A stretch of 51,364 nucleotides of DNA from Sphingomonas pseudosanguinis (GCF_014196255.1 NZ_JACIDH010000021.1:1-51364); one strand, 5' to 3'. Positions 1 through 9,721 are shown, numbered from the stretch's first letter. A program made the numbers and translations. The notes: generated from the sequence alone by a model not told the origin.

Positions 1-90
1 ACCAAAGCCAGCAGGACCCGCGAATGCCTAAAGCAGGTCTGCTTGGCCCCCATTGGCCTTCACGCAACGCCATCGCGATGTTTCGCAACG

Positions 91-295
91 ATCCCGTAAA
101 CGGGAGGGGCGTGCCAAGCGCCTACCGGAATGCACGATCGAGGCATTTGCCGGAAACACTTTGCCTGCCGCCCCTTCTTCCTCCCCTCCCGCAAGCGGGA
201 GGGGACCGAGGGGAGGGCAAGGGGTCTCACCGAGACCATCGCTTGCGGCCCGCGCTCCCCCATCCCCTCCCGTAAACGGGAGGGGCGTGCCAAGC
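91..295. repeat. Family A palindromic repeats (BIME-like)
   Basis: The 354 bases before the first gene hold repeats and no supportable gene. A half copy lies at 91-118 (CCCGTAAACGGGAGGGG followed by CGTGCCAAG). A full composite lies at 181-295. It starts with a hairpin of arms CCCCTCCCGC and GCGGGAGGGG, then a G-rich linker, a small GTCTC-ACC-GAGAC palindrome, and a second hairpin CCCCTCCCG-taaa-CGGGAGGGG followed by CGTGCCAAG. The same composite recurs at 49157-49268, with shorter forms at 7810, 9591 and 25358. Confidence 0.85.
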
Positions 296-354
296 AGCGA
301 TGGCAAGCGCGGCTCCACCTATCGCCCCCCGCCAAATGCCCCTAAACCCCCACC

Positions 355-1542
355 ATGCAACACTATGACGCGATCATCCTCGGCGCGGGCGCGGCGGGGC
401 TTATGGCGGCGGCGACCGCCGGGCAGCGGGGGCGGCGGGTGCTGGTCGTCGATCATGCCGATGCGCCGGGCAAGAAGATCCTGATCTCGGGTGGCGGGCG
501 GTGCAACTTCACCAATATCGGCACCGCGCCCGACCGCTTCCTGTCGGCCAACCCGCATTTCGCCAAGTCGGCGCTCGGCCGCTACACGGCGGCGGATTTC
601 CTGGCGCTGGTCGAGGCGCATGGCATCGCCTGGCACGAAAAGACGCTGGGGCAGCTGTTCTGCGACGGATCGGCGCGGCAGATCGTCGAGATGCTGCTGG
701 ACGAATGCGACAAGGCGACACGGTCGGGCGGGCAGGTCGACATCGCACTCGGCGCGCCCTTGGACTCGGTAACGCATGACGGCACAGCCTTCCGCATCAC
801 CCGACACGGTAACCGAGCCACCGCCCCCCGCCTGATCGTCGCGACCGGCGGGCCGAGCATCCCCAAGATGGGGGCGACCGGCTATGCCTATGACCTCGCC
901 CGCCAGTTCGGCCTGAAGGTCGTCGAGCCCCGCCCCGCGCTCGTGCCCCTGACGCTGGGCGGCGAGGAGACGCTGTTCCGCTCGCTGTCGGGCGTGGCAT
1001 CGGAGGTCGTCGCACGCGCCGGCAAGACCCGGTTCCGCGAAGCCGCGCTGTTCACCCATCGCGGCCTGTCGGGCCCGGCAATCCTGCAAGTGTCGTCCTA
1101 TTGGCGGCATGGCGAACCGATCGGCATCGACTTCACCCCCGACGCCGCGCCCGACTGGCTGATCGCCGCCAAGCGCGCGCAGCCCCGGCTGTCACCGCGC
1201 CGCGCGCTGGGCCAGCATCTGCCCGACCGGCTGGCCGAGACGCTGGCCGAGCGGCTGGCGCTGCCCGCCGAGCTAGGGGCGACGACCGACAAGCTGCTGG
1301 CGGCGGCGCAAGGGCGCCTCGCCGACTGGACCTTCCACCCCAATGGCAGCGAGGGCTATGCCAAGGCCGAAGTAACGGTCGGTGGCGTCTCGACCGCCGG
1401 GCTATCCTCGCGCACCATGGAGGCGAAGACGGTGCCCGGCCTGCATTTCGTCGGTGAGGCGGTGGACGTCACCGGCTGGCTGGGCGGCTATAACTTCCAA
1501 TGGGCGTGGGCCAGCGGCCGCGCGGCGGGTGAGGCGGTGTAA
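355..1542 (+). CDS. NAD(P)/FAD-dependent oxidoreductase, YhiN/HI0933 (BaiN) family
   Basis: This is a 395-residue cytoplasmic flavoprotein. An N-terminal Rossmann motif GAGAAG (residues 10-15) binds FAD. It is followed by the family signature GKKILISGGGRCNFTN (about 39-54). A second glycine-rich stretch (VATGGPSIPKMG) lies mid-protein. The C-terminus (GEAVDVTGWLGGYNFQWAW) is the usual second FAD-contact motif. Members are variously annotated as aminoacetone oxidase-like or BaiN-like enzymes, and the true substrate is generally unknown. It stands alone, convergent with the SPOR lipoprotein gene that ends 43 bases downstream. The start is the first ATG of the conserved reading frame, and no strong ribosome binding site is visible. 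Family assignment is firm; the reaction is not. Confidence 0.9.
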   Translation: MQHYDAIILGAGAAGLMAAATAGQRGRRVLVVDHADAPGKKILISGGGRCNFTNIGTAPDRFLSANPHFAKSALGRYTAADFLALVEAHGIAWHEKTLGQLFCDGSARQIVEMLLDECDKATRSGGQVDIALGAPLDSVTHDGTAFRITRHGNRATAPRLIVATGGPSIPKMGATGYAYDLARQFGLKVVEPRPALVPLTLGGEETLFRSLSGVASEVVARAGKTRFREAALFTHRGLSGPAILQVSSYWRHGEPIGIDFTPDAAPDWLIAAKRAQPRLSPRRALGQHLPDRLAETLAERLALPAELGATTDKLLAAAQGRLADWTFHPNGSEGYAKAEVTVGGVSTAGLSSRTMEAKTVPGLHFVGEAVDVTGWLGGYNFQWAWASGRAAGEAV

Positions 1543-1585
1543 CGCCATCCGATCCTCCCCTGACCAGCGAGGCCCGCCTGACCCC

Positions 1586-2899
1586 TTATAGCGAGGCCAG
1601 CCCGATTCCGGGGCGCGCCCAGTGGACCACCTGATCGCCGGCGCGCTGGCGCACGAAACAGGCGCCACCCGCACCCCGGTAGCGGCGGCATAGCATATCC
1701 GCCTGCGGCCGGGTCAGCCCGCCGACCGACAGGCGGTAGAGATCACCCTCCGGCCGGCGCAGCGTCGCGCTCGACGGGGTATAGCCCGACAGGCCGGCAA
1801 ATTGGCGGGTCAGCCGTCCCCACGCCTTTTGCGCCCCCTCCTCGTCCGCGAACGCCCCGATCTGCACGTTCCAGTCACCGCGTGGCAGCGCAGTGCGGCG
1901 CTCCTCGGCGCGGCGGAGCAGCGCGGGGGTGGTGACCAGGCCGGGGGGCATCCGGGCAAGGCGGGAGGCTTGCACGGCCATCATCGGCAAGGGCTGAACC
2001 ACCGGCTGCCGCGCGGCGAAGACGATCGCGGGGGCCATCGGCATCGGCTTCTGGGGGACCGGCTCGGTCGCCGCGACCTCGGTCGGCGGGGGTACAGGCT
2101 CGGCCGGCAGCGCGCGGGCCATGTCGCTGACCATCGCGACCGACGGCGCGGCGTGGAGCGCGAGCGTCAGCGGCTGGCCGGTATCCGCCGCGCGCTGCAC
2201 ACCCAGCAGGCCGGCAATCTGATCGGCGGGGCTGGTGGCACCCGCAAAGGCCGCCCATTCCTGCATCCGCACCTCCACATCGGCCGGGGCCATATCGGCC
2301 GAGGCGGCCATGCGCGCCATCTCCCACTGGCCGGCGAGGGCGAGCACCAGCGCGAGGTTCTGCCGCGTCTTGGCGGTCGCCCCCGGCTCCCGCGCGGCGG
2401 CGTTGAGTATCTGCACCGCCTGCCCCGTATCCCCGGCCAACGCCATCGCCAGCCCCAGGTCGGCCGCCGGGATGCGATCCGCATGCCCGCCGAGTATCGC
2501 GCGCGCCGCCGCACCGTCGCCCCCCGCGATCAGCGCCAGCGACAGGTTGAGCGCCGAACGCCCGTCATCGGGATTGAGCTGCAGCGCATCGGCAAAGGCC
2601 TGTCGCGCCGAGGCGAAGCGCCCGGCCTGAAGATAACCCTGGCCCAGCAGCGCGCGATACTCCGCCCGCTGCGGATGGGCCACGACCAGCCGCTCGGCCA
2701 GCGTCACCGCGCCGGCGCCATCGCGCTGCGCCAGGATGCGCCGTGTCTGGTCGGCGAGCGCGGCGGTCGCGCGGTCCTCGCCCGCCTTGCCGGCGTCCGC
2801 GATCGAGCGCGCCGCACGGTGATCGCCGGCGGCACAGCCGGCCAGCATCGCGGTGCCGGCGCCACAGGCGATAAGGGTGCGGATCGTCGTCATGGTCAT
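1586..2899 (-). CDS. TPR and SPOR domain lipoprotein
   Basis: This is a predicted 437-residue envelope lipoprotein. The chosen ATG gives a short signal peptide ending in the lipobox LAGC (MTMTTIRTLIACGAGTAMLA then GC), so export and lipidation at Cys21 are expected. Earlier in-frame starts would bury this signal. Residues about 40-240 are alpha-helical TPR-like repeats (for example ARQAFADALQLNPDDGRSALNLSLAL), reminiscent of TadD-type lipoproteins. A proline-rich linker follows. A C-terminal SPOR domain starts at GDWNVQIGAFADEEGAQKAW. SPOR domains bind denuded septal peptidoglycan. The gene is divergent from a second SPOR protein (3082-4119), so the intervening 182 bases probably hold promoters for both. 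The exact role is unknown. Confidence 0.85.
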   Translation of the reverse strand: MTMTTIRTLIACGAGTAMLAGCAAGDHRAARSIADAGKAGEDRATAALADQTRRILAQRDGAGAVTLAERLVVAHPQRAEYRALLGQGYLQAGRFASARQAFADALQLNPDDGRSALNLSLALIAGGDGAAARAILGGHADRIPAADLGLAMALAGDTGQAVQILNAAAREPGATAKTRQNLALVLALAGQWEMARMAASADMAPADVEVRMQEWAAFAGATSPADQIAGLLGVQRAADTGQPLTLALHAAPSVAMVSDMARALPAEPVPPPTEVAATEPVPQKPMPMAPAIVFAARQPVVQPLPMMAVQASRLARMPPGLVTTPALLRRAEERRTALPRGDWNVQIGAFADEEGAQKAWGRLTRQFAGLSGYTPSSATLRRPEGDLYRLSVGGLTRPQADMLCRRYRGAGGACFVRQRAGDQVVHWARPGIGLASL

Positions 2900-2980
2900 C
2901 ACCGGGTTCGAGCATGGCGGGAAGGAACGCGGGCGCGCATGCCCCCTTCCCCGTTCGCCCGTCACGCTACCGAGTGCGCT

Positions 2981-2996
2981 CTAAGGAAGTGTTAAG
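2981..2996. promoter_or_regulatory. Weak CtrA-box-like site between the SPOR genes
   Basis: CTAA-N7-TTAAG differs from the CtrA consensus TTAA-N7-TTAAC at two positions. It lies in the divergent promoter region of two SPOR genes, a plausible CtrA target class. By base composition about one such near-match per window is expected by chance, so this is only a candidate. Confidence 0.2.
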
Positions 2997-3081
2997 CCGT
3001 CTGCGGCATAGCCGTCCGGCTTTACCGCAACGGGGCACCGGGGCATGGATGGGCCGACGACCGCCTGGAGGATGGACGAAG

Positions 3082-4119
3082 ATGATGCGCAGCTTTCCCC
3101 GGATCGGCACGGGGCTGACCGCTCTGGCCACCTGTCTCGTCGCGGTGCCGGCGCTGGCCGATGTAAAGGCGGGGGTCGAGGCCTGGGCGCAGGGCGACTA
3201 TCGCAAGGCGGTCGAGGAATGGCGGCCTGCCGCCATCGCCGGCGATGCCGATGCGCAGTTCAACCTGGGCCAGGCCTATAAGCTGGGGCGCGGCGTTCCG
3301 GTCGACCCGACGCTCGCCGAAAGCTGGTTCCGCAAGGCCGCCGCACAGGGCCATGTCCAGGCCGCCGACAATTACGGGCTCGCGCTGTTCCAGTCGGGCA
3401 AGCGCGCCGAGGCGCAGCCCTGGCTGGAAAAATCGGTCGCACGGGGCGAACCGCGCGCGCAGCTGGTGCTGGGTACGATGCTGTTCAACGGCGACGGCGT
3501 CACCCGCGACTATCCACGCGCCTATGCGCTGATGACGCTGGCCTCGCAGAACGGGCTGAAGGCCGCGTCCGAGACGCTGGCGCAGATGGACCAGTATATC
3601 ACCCCCGCCGACCGGCAGAGGGGCACCCAACTCGTCCAGCAATATGCGGCACGCGCCGCCGCCATTCCCACCCCGGCCGCGCTGCCCCCCGAGGCACCGC
3701 GCCGCATCGTCGACAATCGCGGGTCCATGCCGGTGCAATCGGTGCCGATACCGCCTTCGGGGCCCGCCACGGCCGGTGCCAGCTATGCGGTGCCGGGCCA
3801 GGAACGCCCCGCCGCCGAGCCGCCCCGCCCTACCCAGCCCGCACGCGTGGCCGCCAAGCCGCAACCGCAGCCCAAAGCGCAACCCAAGCCTCCGGTCGCG
3901 ACCAGCGGCCCCTGGCGGATACAGCTCGGCGCGTTTCGCGATCGCGGCAATGCCACCGCGCTATGGCAGAAGGTTCGCGGACGGCTGGGCGGCGCGCAGC
4001 CTTCCTATGTTACCGCCGGTGGCGTGACCCGGCTCCAGGCCGGCGGCTATGCCAATCGCGCACAGGCCCAGTCAGCCTGCACCCGATCGGGCCAGCCCTG
4101 CGTGGTGGTCGCACCCTAA
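3082..4119 (+). CDS. Sel1-repeat and SPOR domain periplasmic protein
   Basis: This is a predicted 345-residue exported protein. The ATG at 3082 follows a GGAGG-containing leader. It opens a clean signal peptide (MMRSFPRIGTGLTALATCLV, then AVPALA) with cleavage before DVKAG. Sel1-like repeats (about residues 50-165, for example DAQFNLGQAYKLGRGVPVDP and AQLVLGTMLFNGDGVTRDYP) form a helical scaffold. They are followed by a long Pro/Ala-rich linker. The SPOR domain starts at GPWRIQLGAFRDRGNATALW. SPOR domains target division-site peptidoglycan. Together with the divergent SPOR lipoprotein, it suggests a cell-envelope or division locus. A longer in-frame extension upstream exists but lacks a signal peptide and was rejected. 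Confidence 0.87.
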   Translation: MMRSFPRIGTGLTALATCLVAVPALADVKAGVEAWAQGDYRKAVEEWRPAAIAGDADAQFNLGQAYKLGRGVPVDPTLAESWFRKAAAQGHVQAADNYGLALFQSGKRAEAQPWLEKSVARGEPRAQLVLGTMLFNGDGVTRDYPRAYALMTLASQNGLKAASETLAQMDQYITPADRQRGTQLVQQYAARAAAIPTPAALPPEAPRRIVDNRGSMPVQSVPIPPSGPATAGASYAVPGQERPAAEPPRPTQPARVAAKPQPQPKAQPKPPVATSGPWRIQLGAFRDRGNATALWQKVRGRLGGAQPSYVTAGGVTRLQAGGYANRAQAQSACTRSGQPCVVVAP

Positions 4120-4153
4120 CCCCCCATATCGGGGCGGCGTTCAGATTGCCGGC

Positions 4154-5038
4154 TCAGGCCTGAACCCACTCGGCACGCGCGATGCCCTGCGCATAAAGGA
4201 GAGCGGTCAGGTCGTTGTGATCGACCCGCGCCGCCGCCGCGCCAGCGACGATCGGCTTGGCGCGATAGGCGATGCCCAGCCCCGCGCGGCGGATCATCGC
4301 CAGGTCATTGGCACCGTCGCCCACCGCCATGCTCTCGGCCGCATCGATGCCAAGATCGTCGAGCGCGGCGAGCAGCGTCTTTTCCTTGGTGTCCGAGCCG
4401 ACGATGGGCTTGCGCACCGTGCCGGTCAGCTTGCCATGCGCGATCTCCAGATAATTGGCGATGGCGCGGTCGAAACCGATTTCCGCCGCGACCGGCTCGG
4501 CGAAGCGGGTGAAGCCGCCCGACACCAGAATGGCGTGGCCGCCCCGCGCCTTCATCGTGCGGACCAGCGTCCGCGCGCCCGCCATCAGCGTGACCCGCTC
4601 GGCCAGGCATTGTTCGATGACGGCCTCATCCAGCCCTTCGAGCAGCGCCACGCGCGCGTCGAGCGCGGCGGCGAAATCGAGTTCGCCGCGCATCGCGCGT
4701 TCGGTCACCTCGGCGACCTGTTCCTTGATCCCGGCATAGTCGGCCAGTTCGTCGATGCACTCGACGGTGATCATGGTCGAATCCATGTCGGCGACCAGCA
4801 GCCGCTTCCGACGGTGCGCCGCCGCCTGCACGATGACGTCGGTCGCGTCGAACCGCCCCTCCAGCGCCTCACGCGCCGCCAGCGGATCGCCGGTGAAGTC
4901 GAGGTCCGCCGCGACACCCGTATCGATCCAGCGCGTTGCCGAGACGGTGCAGCCCGCCGCCGCCAGTTTCGCCTGCGCGGTCGTCAAATCGGCATCGGCC
5001 AGTTGGCCCTTGGCTGCTATCAGCGTGGCGATGAACAT
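4154..5038 (-). CDS. serB: Phosphoserine phosphatase SerB
   Basis: This is a 294-residue HAD-superfamily enzyme that hydrolyses O-phosphoserine to serine, the last step of serine synthesis. An N-terminal regulatory (ACT-like) region begins [18 protein letters not shown]. The catalytic domain shows the HAD nucleophile motif DMDSTMI, the conserved ECIDELAD segment, motif [12 protein letters not shown] and motif [13 protein letters not shown]. Length fits the family. The start at 5038 gives the canonical N-terminus. It lies on top of the miaA start on the other strand (CATG shared), so the serB promoter must lie inside miaA unless serB starts elsewhere. No other gene is downstream in the same direction. 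Confidence 0.95.
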   Translation of the reverse strand: MFIATLIAAKGQLADADLTTAQAKLAAAGCTVSATRWIDTGVAADLDFTGDPLAAREALEGRFDATDVIVQAAAHRRKRLLVADMDSTMITVECIDELADYAGIKEQVAEVTERAMRGELDFAAALDARVALLEGLDEAVIEQCLAERVTLMAGARTLVRTMKARGGHAILVSGGFTRFAEPVAAEIGFDRAIANYLEIAHGKLTGTVRKPIVGSDTKEKTLLAALDDLGIDAAESMAVGDGANDLAMIRRAGLGIAYRAKPIVAGAAAARVDHNDLTALLYAQGIARAEWVQA

Positions 5039-5039
5039 G
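5031..5039. other. Head-to-head overlapping start codons of serB and miaA
   Basis: The bases ATGAACATG carry both miaA start candidates (5031 and 5037) on the plus strand. The complementary ATG of serB occupies 5036-5038. There is no intergenic DNA between two divergent genes, so each promoter and ribosome binding site must lie within the opposite coding sequence. Confidence 0.7.
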
Positions 5040-5969
5040 GCGAACTCCTCTGACCGACCCAGGGTCGCGCTCATCGCAGGGCCGACCGCCAGCGGCAAGT
5101 CCGCATTGGCGCTCGATCTGGCCAAGGCGACCGGCGGCACGATCATCAATGCCGATTCGGCGCAGGTGTACCGCGACCTGTCGATCCTCACCGCCCGGCC
5201 CGCGCCCGACGAAGAAGCGCAGGCCCCGCACCGGCTGTTCGGCCATGTCGACGGCGCGGACACCGGCTATTCGGCGGCGCGCTGGGCGGCAGAGGCACGC
5301 GCTGCGATCGAGGACAGCGTGGCGGCGGGATCGCTGCCGATCCTGGTCGGCGGCACCGGCCTTTATATGCGCACGCTGCTCGACGGCATCGCGCCAGTGC
5401 CCGACATCGATCCCGCCATCCGCGCCCAGGTCCGCGCGCTGGCCGTCACCGAGGCGCATGCCGCCCTTTCACGCGAGGACCCGGTATCGGCCGCCCGGCT
5501 GAATCCCGCCGACACCACCCGCGTCGCCCGCGCGCTGGAGGTGGTGCGCTCGACCGGCCGGCCGCTGCACGAATGGCAGGCCCGGAAGGAAGGTGGCATC
5601 GGTGACCGCATCACCCTGTCGGCCGTCATCCTGCTCCCCGACCGCGACTGGCTGAACGCGCGGATCGACCGGCGTTTCGGCGAGATGCTGGACGAGGGGC
5701 TGGACGAAGCCGCCGCCCTGCTCGCAAGGCCCGACCTGTCCGACAACGCCCCCATCCGCCGTGCGATCGGCGTGCCCGAGGCCGCTGCGCTGCTGGCGGG
5801 CACCATGACCCGCGCCGAGGCCGAGGCGGCCGGCGCACTCGCGACAAGGCGTTATGCCAAAAGGCAATATACCTGGTTCCGGCATCAGCCCGGCCCCGAT
5901 TGGACGATGATTTCCGACACCCGACCGGATGTGCGCCGCAACATAATAGAAACTTTATTACGTCTTTGA
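5037..5969 (+). CDS. miaA: tRNA dimethylallyltransferase MiaA
   Basis: This 310-residue enzyme transfers a dimethylallyl group to A37 of tRNAs that read codons starting with U. The P-loop GPTASGKS is at residues 15-22. It is followed by [19 protein letters not shown], the family's substrate-binding segment. The mid-protein motifs [21 protein letters not shown] and [15 protein letters not shown] and the C-terminal [14 protein letters not shown] are all standard MiaA signatures. Start candidates are ATG 5037 or ATG 5031; both overlap the divergent serB start. No clear Shine-Dalgarno is visible, so translation may be leaderless or weakly initiated. The 3' end is followed after 86 bases by ilvB. 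Confidence 0.95.
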   Translation: MANSSDRPRVALIAGPTASGKSALALDLAKATGGTIINADSAQVYRDLSILTARPAPDEEAQAPHRLFGHVDGADTGYSAARWAAEARAAIEDSVAAGSLPILVGGTGLYMRTLLDGIAPVPDIDPAIRAQVRALAVTEAHAALSREDPVSAARLNPADTTRVARALEVVRSTGRPLHEWQARKEGGIGDRITLSAVILLPDRDWLNARIDRRFGEMLDEGLDEAAALLARPDLSDNAPIRRAIGVPEAAALLAGTMTRAEAEAAGALATRRYAKRQYTWFRHQPGPDWTMISDTRPDVRRNIIETLLRL

Positions 5970-5972
5970 CGG

Positions 5973-6001
5973 TTGACGCGCACTTTTTAAACCTGTAGCC
6001 G
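5973..6001 (+). promoter_or_regulatory. Possible ilvB promoter
   Basis: The 86-base gap before ilvB is AT-richer than its surroundings. It contains TTGACG (5973-5978) with a weak -10-like TAGCCG about 17 bases later. No leader peptide with branched-chain codons or attenuator hairpin could be seen here, unlike at leuA. Confidence 0.25.
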
Positions 6002-6055
6002 CGCCATTCCCGACACGCCCCGTCAGCGGGCAACGGATGCAGAAGGACGAAGACG

Positions 6056-7801
6056 ATGACCGAGAAAAGCGGAGCCGATATCCTGGTCGAGGCGCTGTGC
6101 GATCTCGGCGTGGAGGTCGTCTTCGGCTATCCGGGTGGTGCGGTGCTGCCGATCTATGACGCCATGTTCAGGTCGAAGCGCATCCGCCACATTCTCGTCC
6201 GCCACGAACAGGCGGCGACCCATGCGGCGGAGGGCTATGCCCGCTCGACCGGCAAGCCCGGCGTGGTGCTCGTCACCTCCGGCCCGGGCGCGACCAATGC
6301 GGTCACCGGTATCACCGACGCGCTGCTCGATTCGATCCCGATGGTGGTCATCACCGGCCAGGTGCCGACCGCGCTGATCGGCACCGACGCGTTCCAGGAA
6401 GCGGATACGGTCGGCATCACGCGCCATTGTTCCAAGCACAATTACCTCGTGAAGGACCCCGCGCGTCTGGGCGAGGTGGTGCATGAGGCGTTCCATATCG
6501 CGACCTCGGGCCGCCCCGGTCCGGTCGTGATCGACATCCCCAAGGACGTGCAGGTCGCCACCGCCCGCTATCAGAAGCCGGGTCCGATCCGTCACAAGAC
6601 CTATCGCCCGCAGGTGAAGGCCGACCAAGCCCAAATCGAGCAGCTGGTCGACATGCTGGCGGCCGCCGAACGTCCGATCCTGTATACCGGCGGCGGCATC
6701 ATCAATTCGGGTCCGGCCGCGTCGCAGCTGCTGCGCGAACTGGCCCGCATCACCGGCGCGCCCGTCACCTCGACCCTGATGGGTCTGGGGGCGTTCCCGG
6801 CCAGCGACCCGCAATGGCTGGGCATGCTGGGGATGCACGGCACCTACGAAGCCAATATGGCGATGAACCAGGCCGACCTGGTGGTGGCGCTGGGCAGCCG
6901 CTTCGACGACCGCGTGACCGGCCGCCTGGACGCGTTCAGCCCCAACAGCCGCAAGGTCCATGTCGATATCGACCGGTCGAGCGTGAACAAGAATGTTCGC
7001 GTCGACCTGGCCATCATCGCCGATGTCGGCCACGCGCTGGAGGATGCGGTGCGCATCTGGAAGTCGCGCCAGCATCCCAAGCCCGACACCACCGAGTGGC
7101 AGCGCCGCATCGCAGGCTGGCGCGCGGTCGGCTGCCTCTCCTTTCCGGAAGCGGGCGACGCGATCATGCCGCAGCGTGCGATCCGTGCGCTGTACGATGC
7201 GACCAAGGCGCGCCAGCCGATCATCACCACCGAGGTCGGTCAGCACCAGATGTGGGCCGCGCAGCATTTCGGCTTCGAAAAGCCCAACAAGTGGCTGACT
7301 TCGGGTGGTCTGGGCACCATGGGCTACGGCCTGCCCGCCGCGATCGGTGCGCAGCTCGGCAATCCGGGGGCGCTGGTGATCGACATCGCGGGTGAAGCCT
7401 CGATCCAGATGAACATCCAGGAGCTGGCGACGGCGACGCAATATCGACTGCCGGTCAAGATCTTCATCCTGAACAACGAATATATGGGCATGGTCCGCCA
7501 GTGGCAGGAACTGACCTATGAGAGCCGCTATGCCGAAAGCTATTCGGACTCGCTGCCCGACTTCGTGAAGCTGGGCGAGGCTTACGGGTGGAAGGGCATA
7601 TTGATCGAGCATCGCGACCAACTGGAGGACGGCATCGCCGCGATGCTGGACCATGACGGGCCGGTGATCGTCGACTGCCGCGTGGCCAAGCTCGCCAACT
7701 GCTTCCCGATGATCCCGAGCGGTGCCGCGCATACCGACATGATCCTGCAGGCCAATGAGGTATCGGGCACCATGGACGACGAGGCCAAGGCGCTGGTTTG
7801 A
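6056..7801 (+). CDS. ilvB: Acetolactate synthase large (catalytic) subunit
   Basis: This is a 581-residue ThDP-dependent enzyme. It condenses two pyruvates (or pyruvate and 2-oxobutyrate) to acetohydroxy acids, the first common step of valine, leucine and isoleucine synthesis. Visible elements are the ThDP-activating Glu in VRHEQAATHAAEGYAR, the FAD/quinone-like middle domain, and the C-terminal ThDP domain ending with LNNEYMGMVRQWQEL. The Mg/ThDP motif reads IAGEAS (E447) where enterobacterial enzymes carry GDG, a D-to-E change; I believe a similar form is common in alphaproteobacteria. The start is preceded by an AGAAGGACGAAG ribosome binding site. It heads the ilvB-ilvH-ilvC group and is separated from ilvH by a repeat element. 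Confidence 0.96.
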   Translation: MTEKSGADILVEALCDLGVEVVFGYPGGAVLPIYDAMFRSKRIRHILVRHEQAATHAAEGYARSTGKPGVVLVTSGPGATNAVTGITDALLDSIPMVVITGQVPTALIGTDAFQEADTVGITRHCSKHNYLVKDPARLGEVVHEAFHIATSGRPGPVVIDIPKDVQVATARYQKPGPIRHKTYRPQVKADQAQIEQLVDMLAAAERPILYTGGGIINSGPAASQLLRELARITGAPVTSTLMGLGAFPASDPQWLGMLGMHGTYEANMAMNQADLVVALGSRFDDRVTGRLDAFSPNSRKVHVDIDRSSVNKNVRVDLAIIADVGHALEDAVRIWKSRQHPKPDTTEWQRRIAGWRAVGCLSFPEAGDAIMPQRAIRALYDATKARQPIITTEVGQHQMWAAQHFGFEKPNKWLTSGGLGTMGYGLPAAIGAQLGNPGALVIDIAGEASIQMNIQELATATQYRLPVKIFILNNEYMGMVRQWQELTYESRYAESYSDSLPDFVKLGEAYGWKGILIEHRDQLEDGIAAMLDHDGPVIVDCRVAKLANCFPMIPSGAAHTDMILQANEVSGTMDDEAKALV

Positions 7802-7809
7802 CGACCATT

Positions 7810-7894
7810 CCCCTCCCGCAGGCGGGAGGGGTTAGGGGAGGGCTTTTCCCTCCCTCGCCTTCCCTCCCCCGGCCCCTCCCGCCTGCGGGAGGGG
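7810..7894. repeat. Family A repeat pair within the ilvB-ilvH gap
   Basis: Two perfect 22-base palindromes lie at 7810-7831 (arms CCCCTCCCGC/GCGGGAGGGG around AG) and 7873-7894 (same arms around CT). They flank a polypurine/polypyrimidine linker. They fill most of the 138-base gap between ilvB and ilvH. In RNA each can fold into an 11-bp GC-rich hairpin. Confidence 0.9.
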
Positions 7895-7939
7895 AGAGGA
7901 TATACGGCCCGCCATCACGGGTGCGCAGAAAGAAGACCG

Positions 7940-8455
7940 ATGCACATCAAGACCGAACAGGTGGAACGCCACACGCTGGCGGTGATCGTCGACAACGAAC
8001 CGGGCATCCTCGCCCGGATCGCGGGTCTGTTCACCGCGCGCGGCTATAATATCGAGAGCCTGACCGTGTCGGAGATCACCGCCGACAAGGCCGTCAGCCG
8101 CATCACTATCGTTACCAGCGCCTCGCCGCCGGTGATGGAGCAGATCATCGCCCAGCTCGACCGGCTGGTTCCCGTCCACAAGGTCACCGACCTGACCGTG
8201 CTGGGCGACCATGTCGAGCGCGAGCTGGCTCTGGTGAAGGTGGCGGGCACCGGCGACCGCCGGATCGAGGCGCTGCGCCTGGCCGAGGTCTACCGCGCGC
8301 GCGTGGTCGATGCGACGATCGGCAGCTTCGTGTTCGAGGTGACCGGCACCATCGCCAAGATCGACAAGTTCGTCGAGCTGATGGGCGAAGTCGGCCTGGT
8401 CGAGGTCGCCCGCACCGGCATCGCCGCCATCTCGCGCGGCGCCGAAGCGGCCTGA
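7940..8455 (+). CDS. ilvH: Acetolactate synthase small (regulatory) subunit
   Basis: This 171-residue partner of IlvB provides feedback control by valine. The N-terminal ACT domain (about residues 8-82: HTLAVIVDNEPGILARIAGL, then FTARGYNIESLTV) carries the PGILARIAGLF helix that forms the effector site. The C-terminal ALS_ss_C domain follows (RELALVKVAG, then FVFEVTGT). The start ATG has an AGAAAGAAGA ribosome binding site. It lies 138 bases after ilvB and 67 before ilvC, all co-directional. Also called ilvN in some species. Confidence 0.95.
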   Translation: MHIKTEQVERHTLAVIVDNEPGILARIAGLFTARGYNIESLTVSEITADKAVSRITIVTSASPPVMEQIIAQLDRLVPVHKVTDLTVLGDHVERELALVKVAGTGDRRIEALRLAEVYRARVVDATIGSFVFEVTGTIAKIDKFVELMGEVGLVEVARTGIAAISRGAEAA

Positions 8456-8483
8456 ACCACCCGAAGTTTCCAGACTATCATGA

Positions 8484-9542
<1,059 letters not shown>

Positions 9543-9590
9543 TTTTTCGTCTTGGGGGTTGGCTCGGTGAGACACCTTTCCCTCCCCCAT

Positions 9591-9721
9591 CCCCTCCCGC
9601 CTGCGGGAGGGGAGCGCTGTTTGGCAGTCGTTATCCATAACCGCTACCTATCGGCGCGCTTCTAAGTCAGTCAGCGCGCTTGCCGCAGCCGCTGGCACGC
9701 CCCTCCCGCAGGCGGGAGGGG
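9591..9721. repeat. Family A repeat pair after ilvC
   Basis: The 313-base gap between ilvC and the YceI gene holds two 22-base palindromes (9591-9612 and 9700-9721). A further GGGGGAGGGCAAGGGG linker is at about 9724-9739, and half of the GTCTCACCGAGAC motif is seen as GGTGAGAC near 9566. Nothing else is recognised apart from the ribosome binding site (CAGGGAGT) before 9856. Confidence 0.88.

Noticed and set aside
24..345. Several short overlapping open frames in the first 350 bases
   Set aside because: They are translations of the family A palindromic repeats in different frames (Pro/Arg/Ser-rich), not genes.
6023..7732. A 569-codon open frame antisense to ilvB
   Set aside because: A shadow of the highly conserved ilvB; no recognisable motif.
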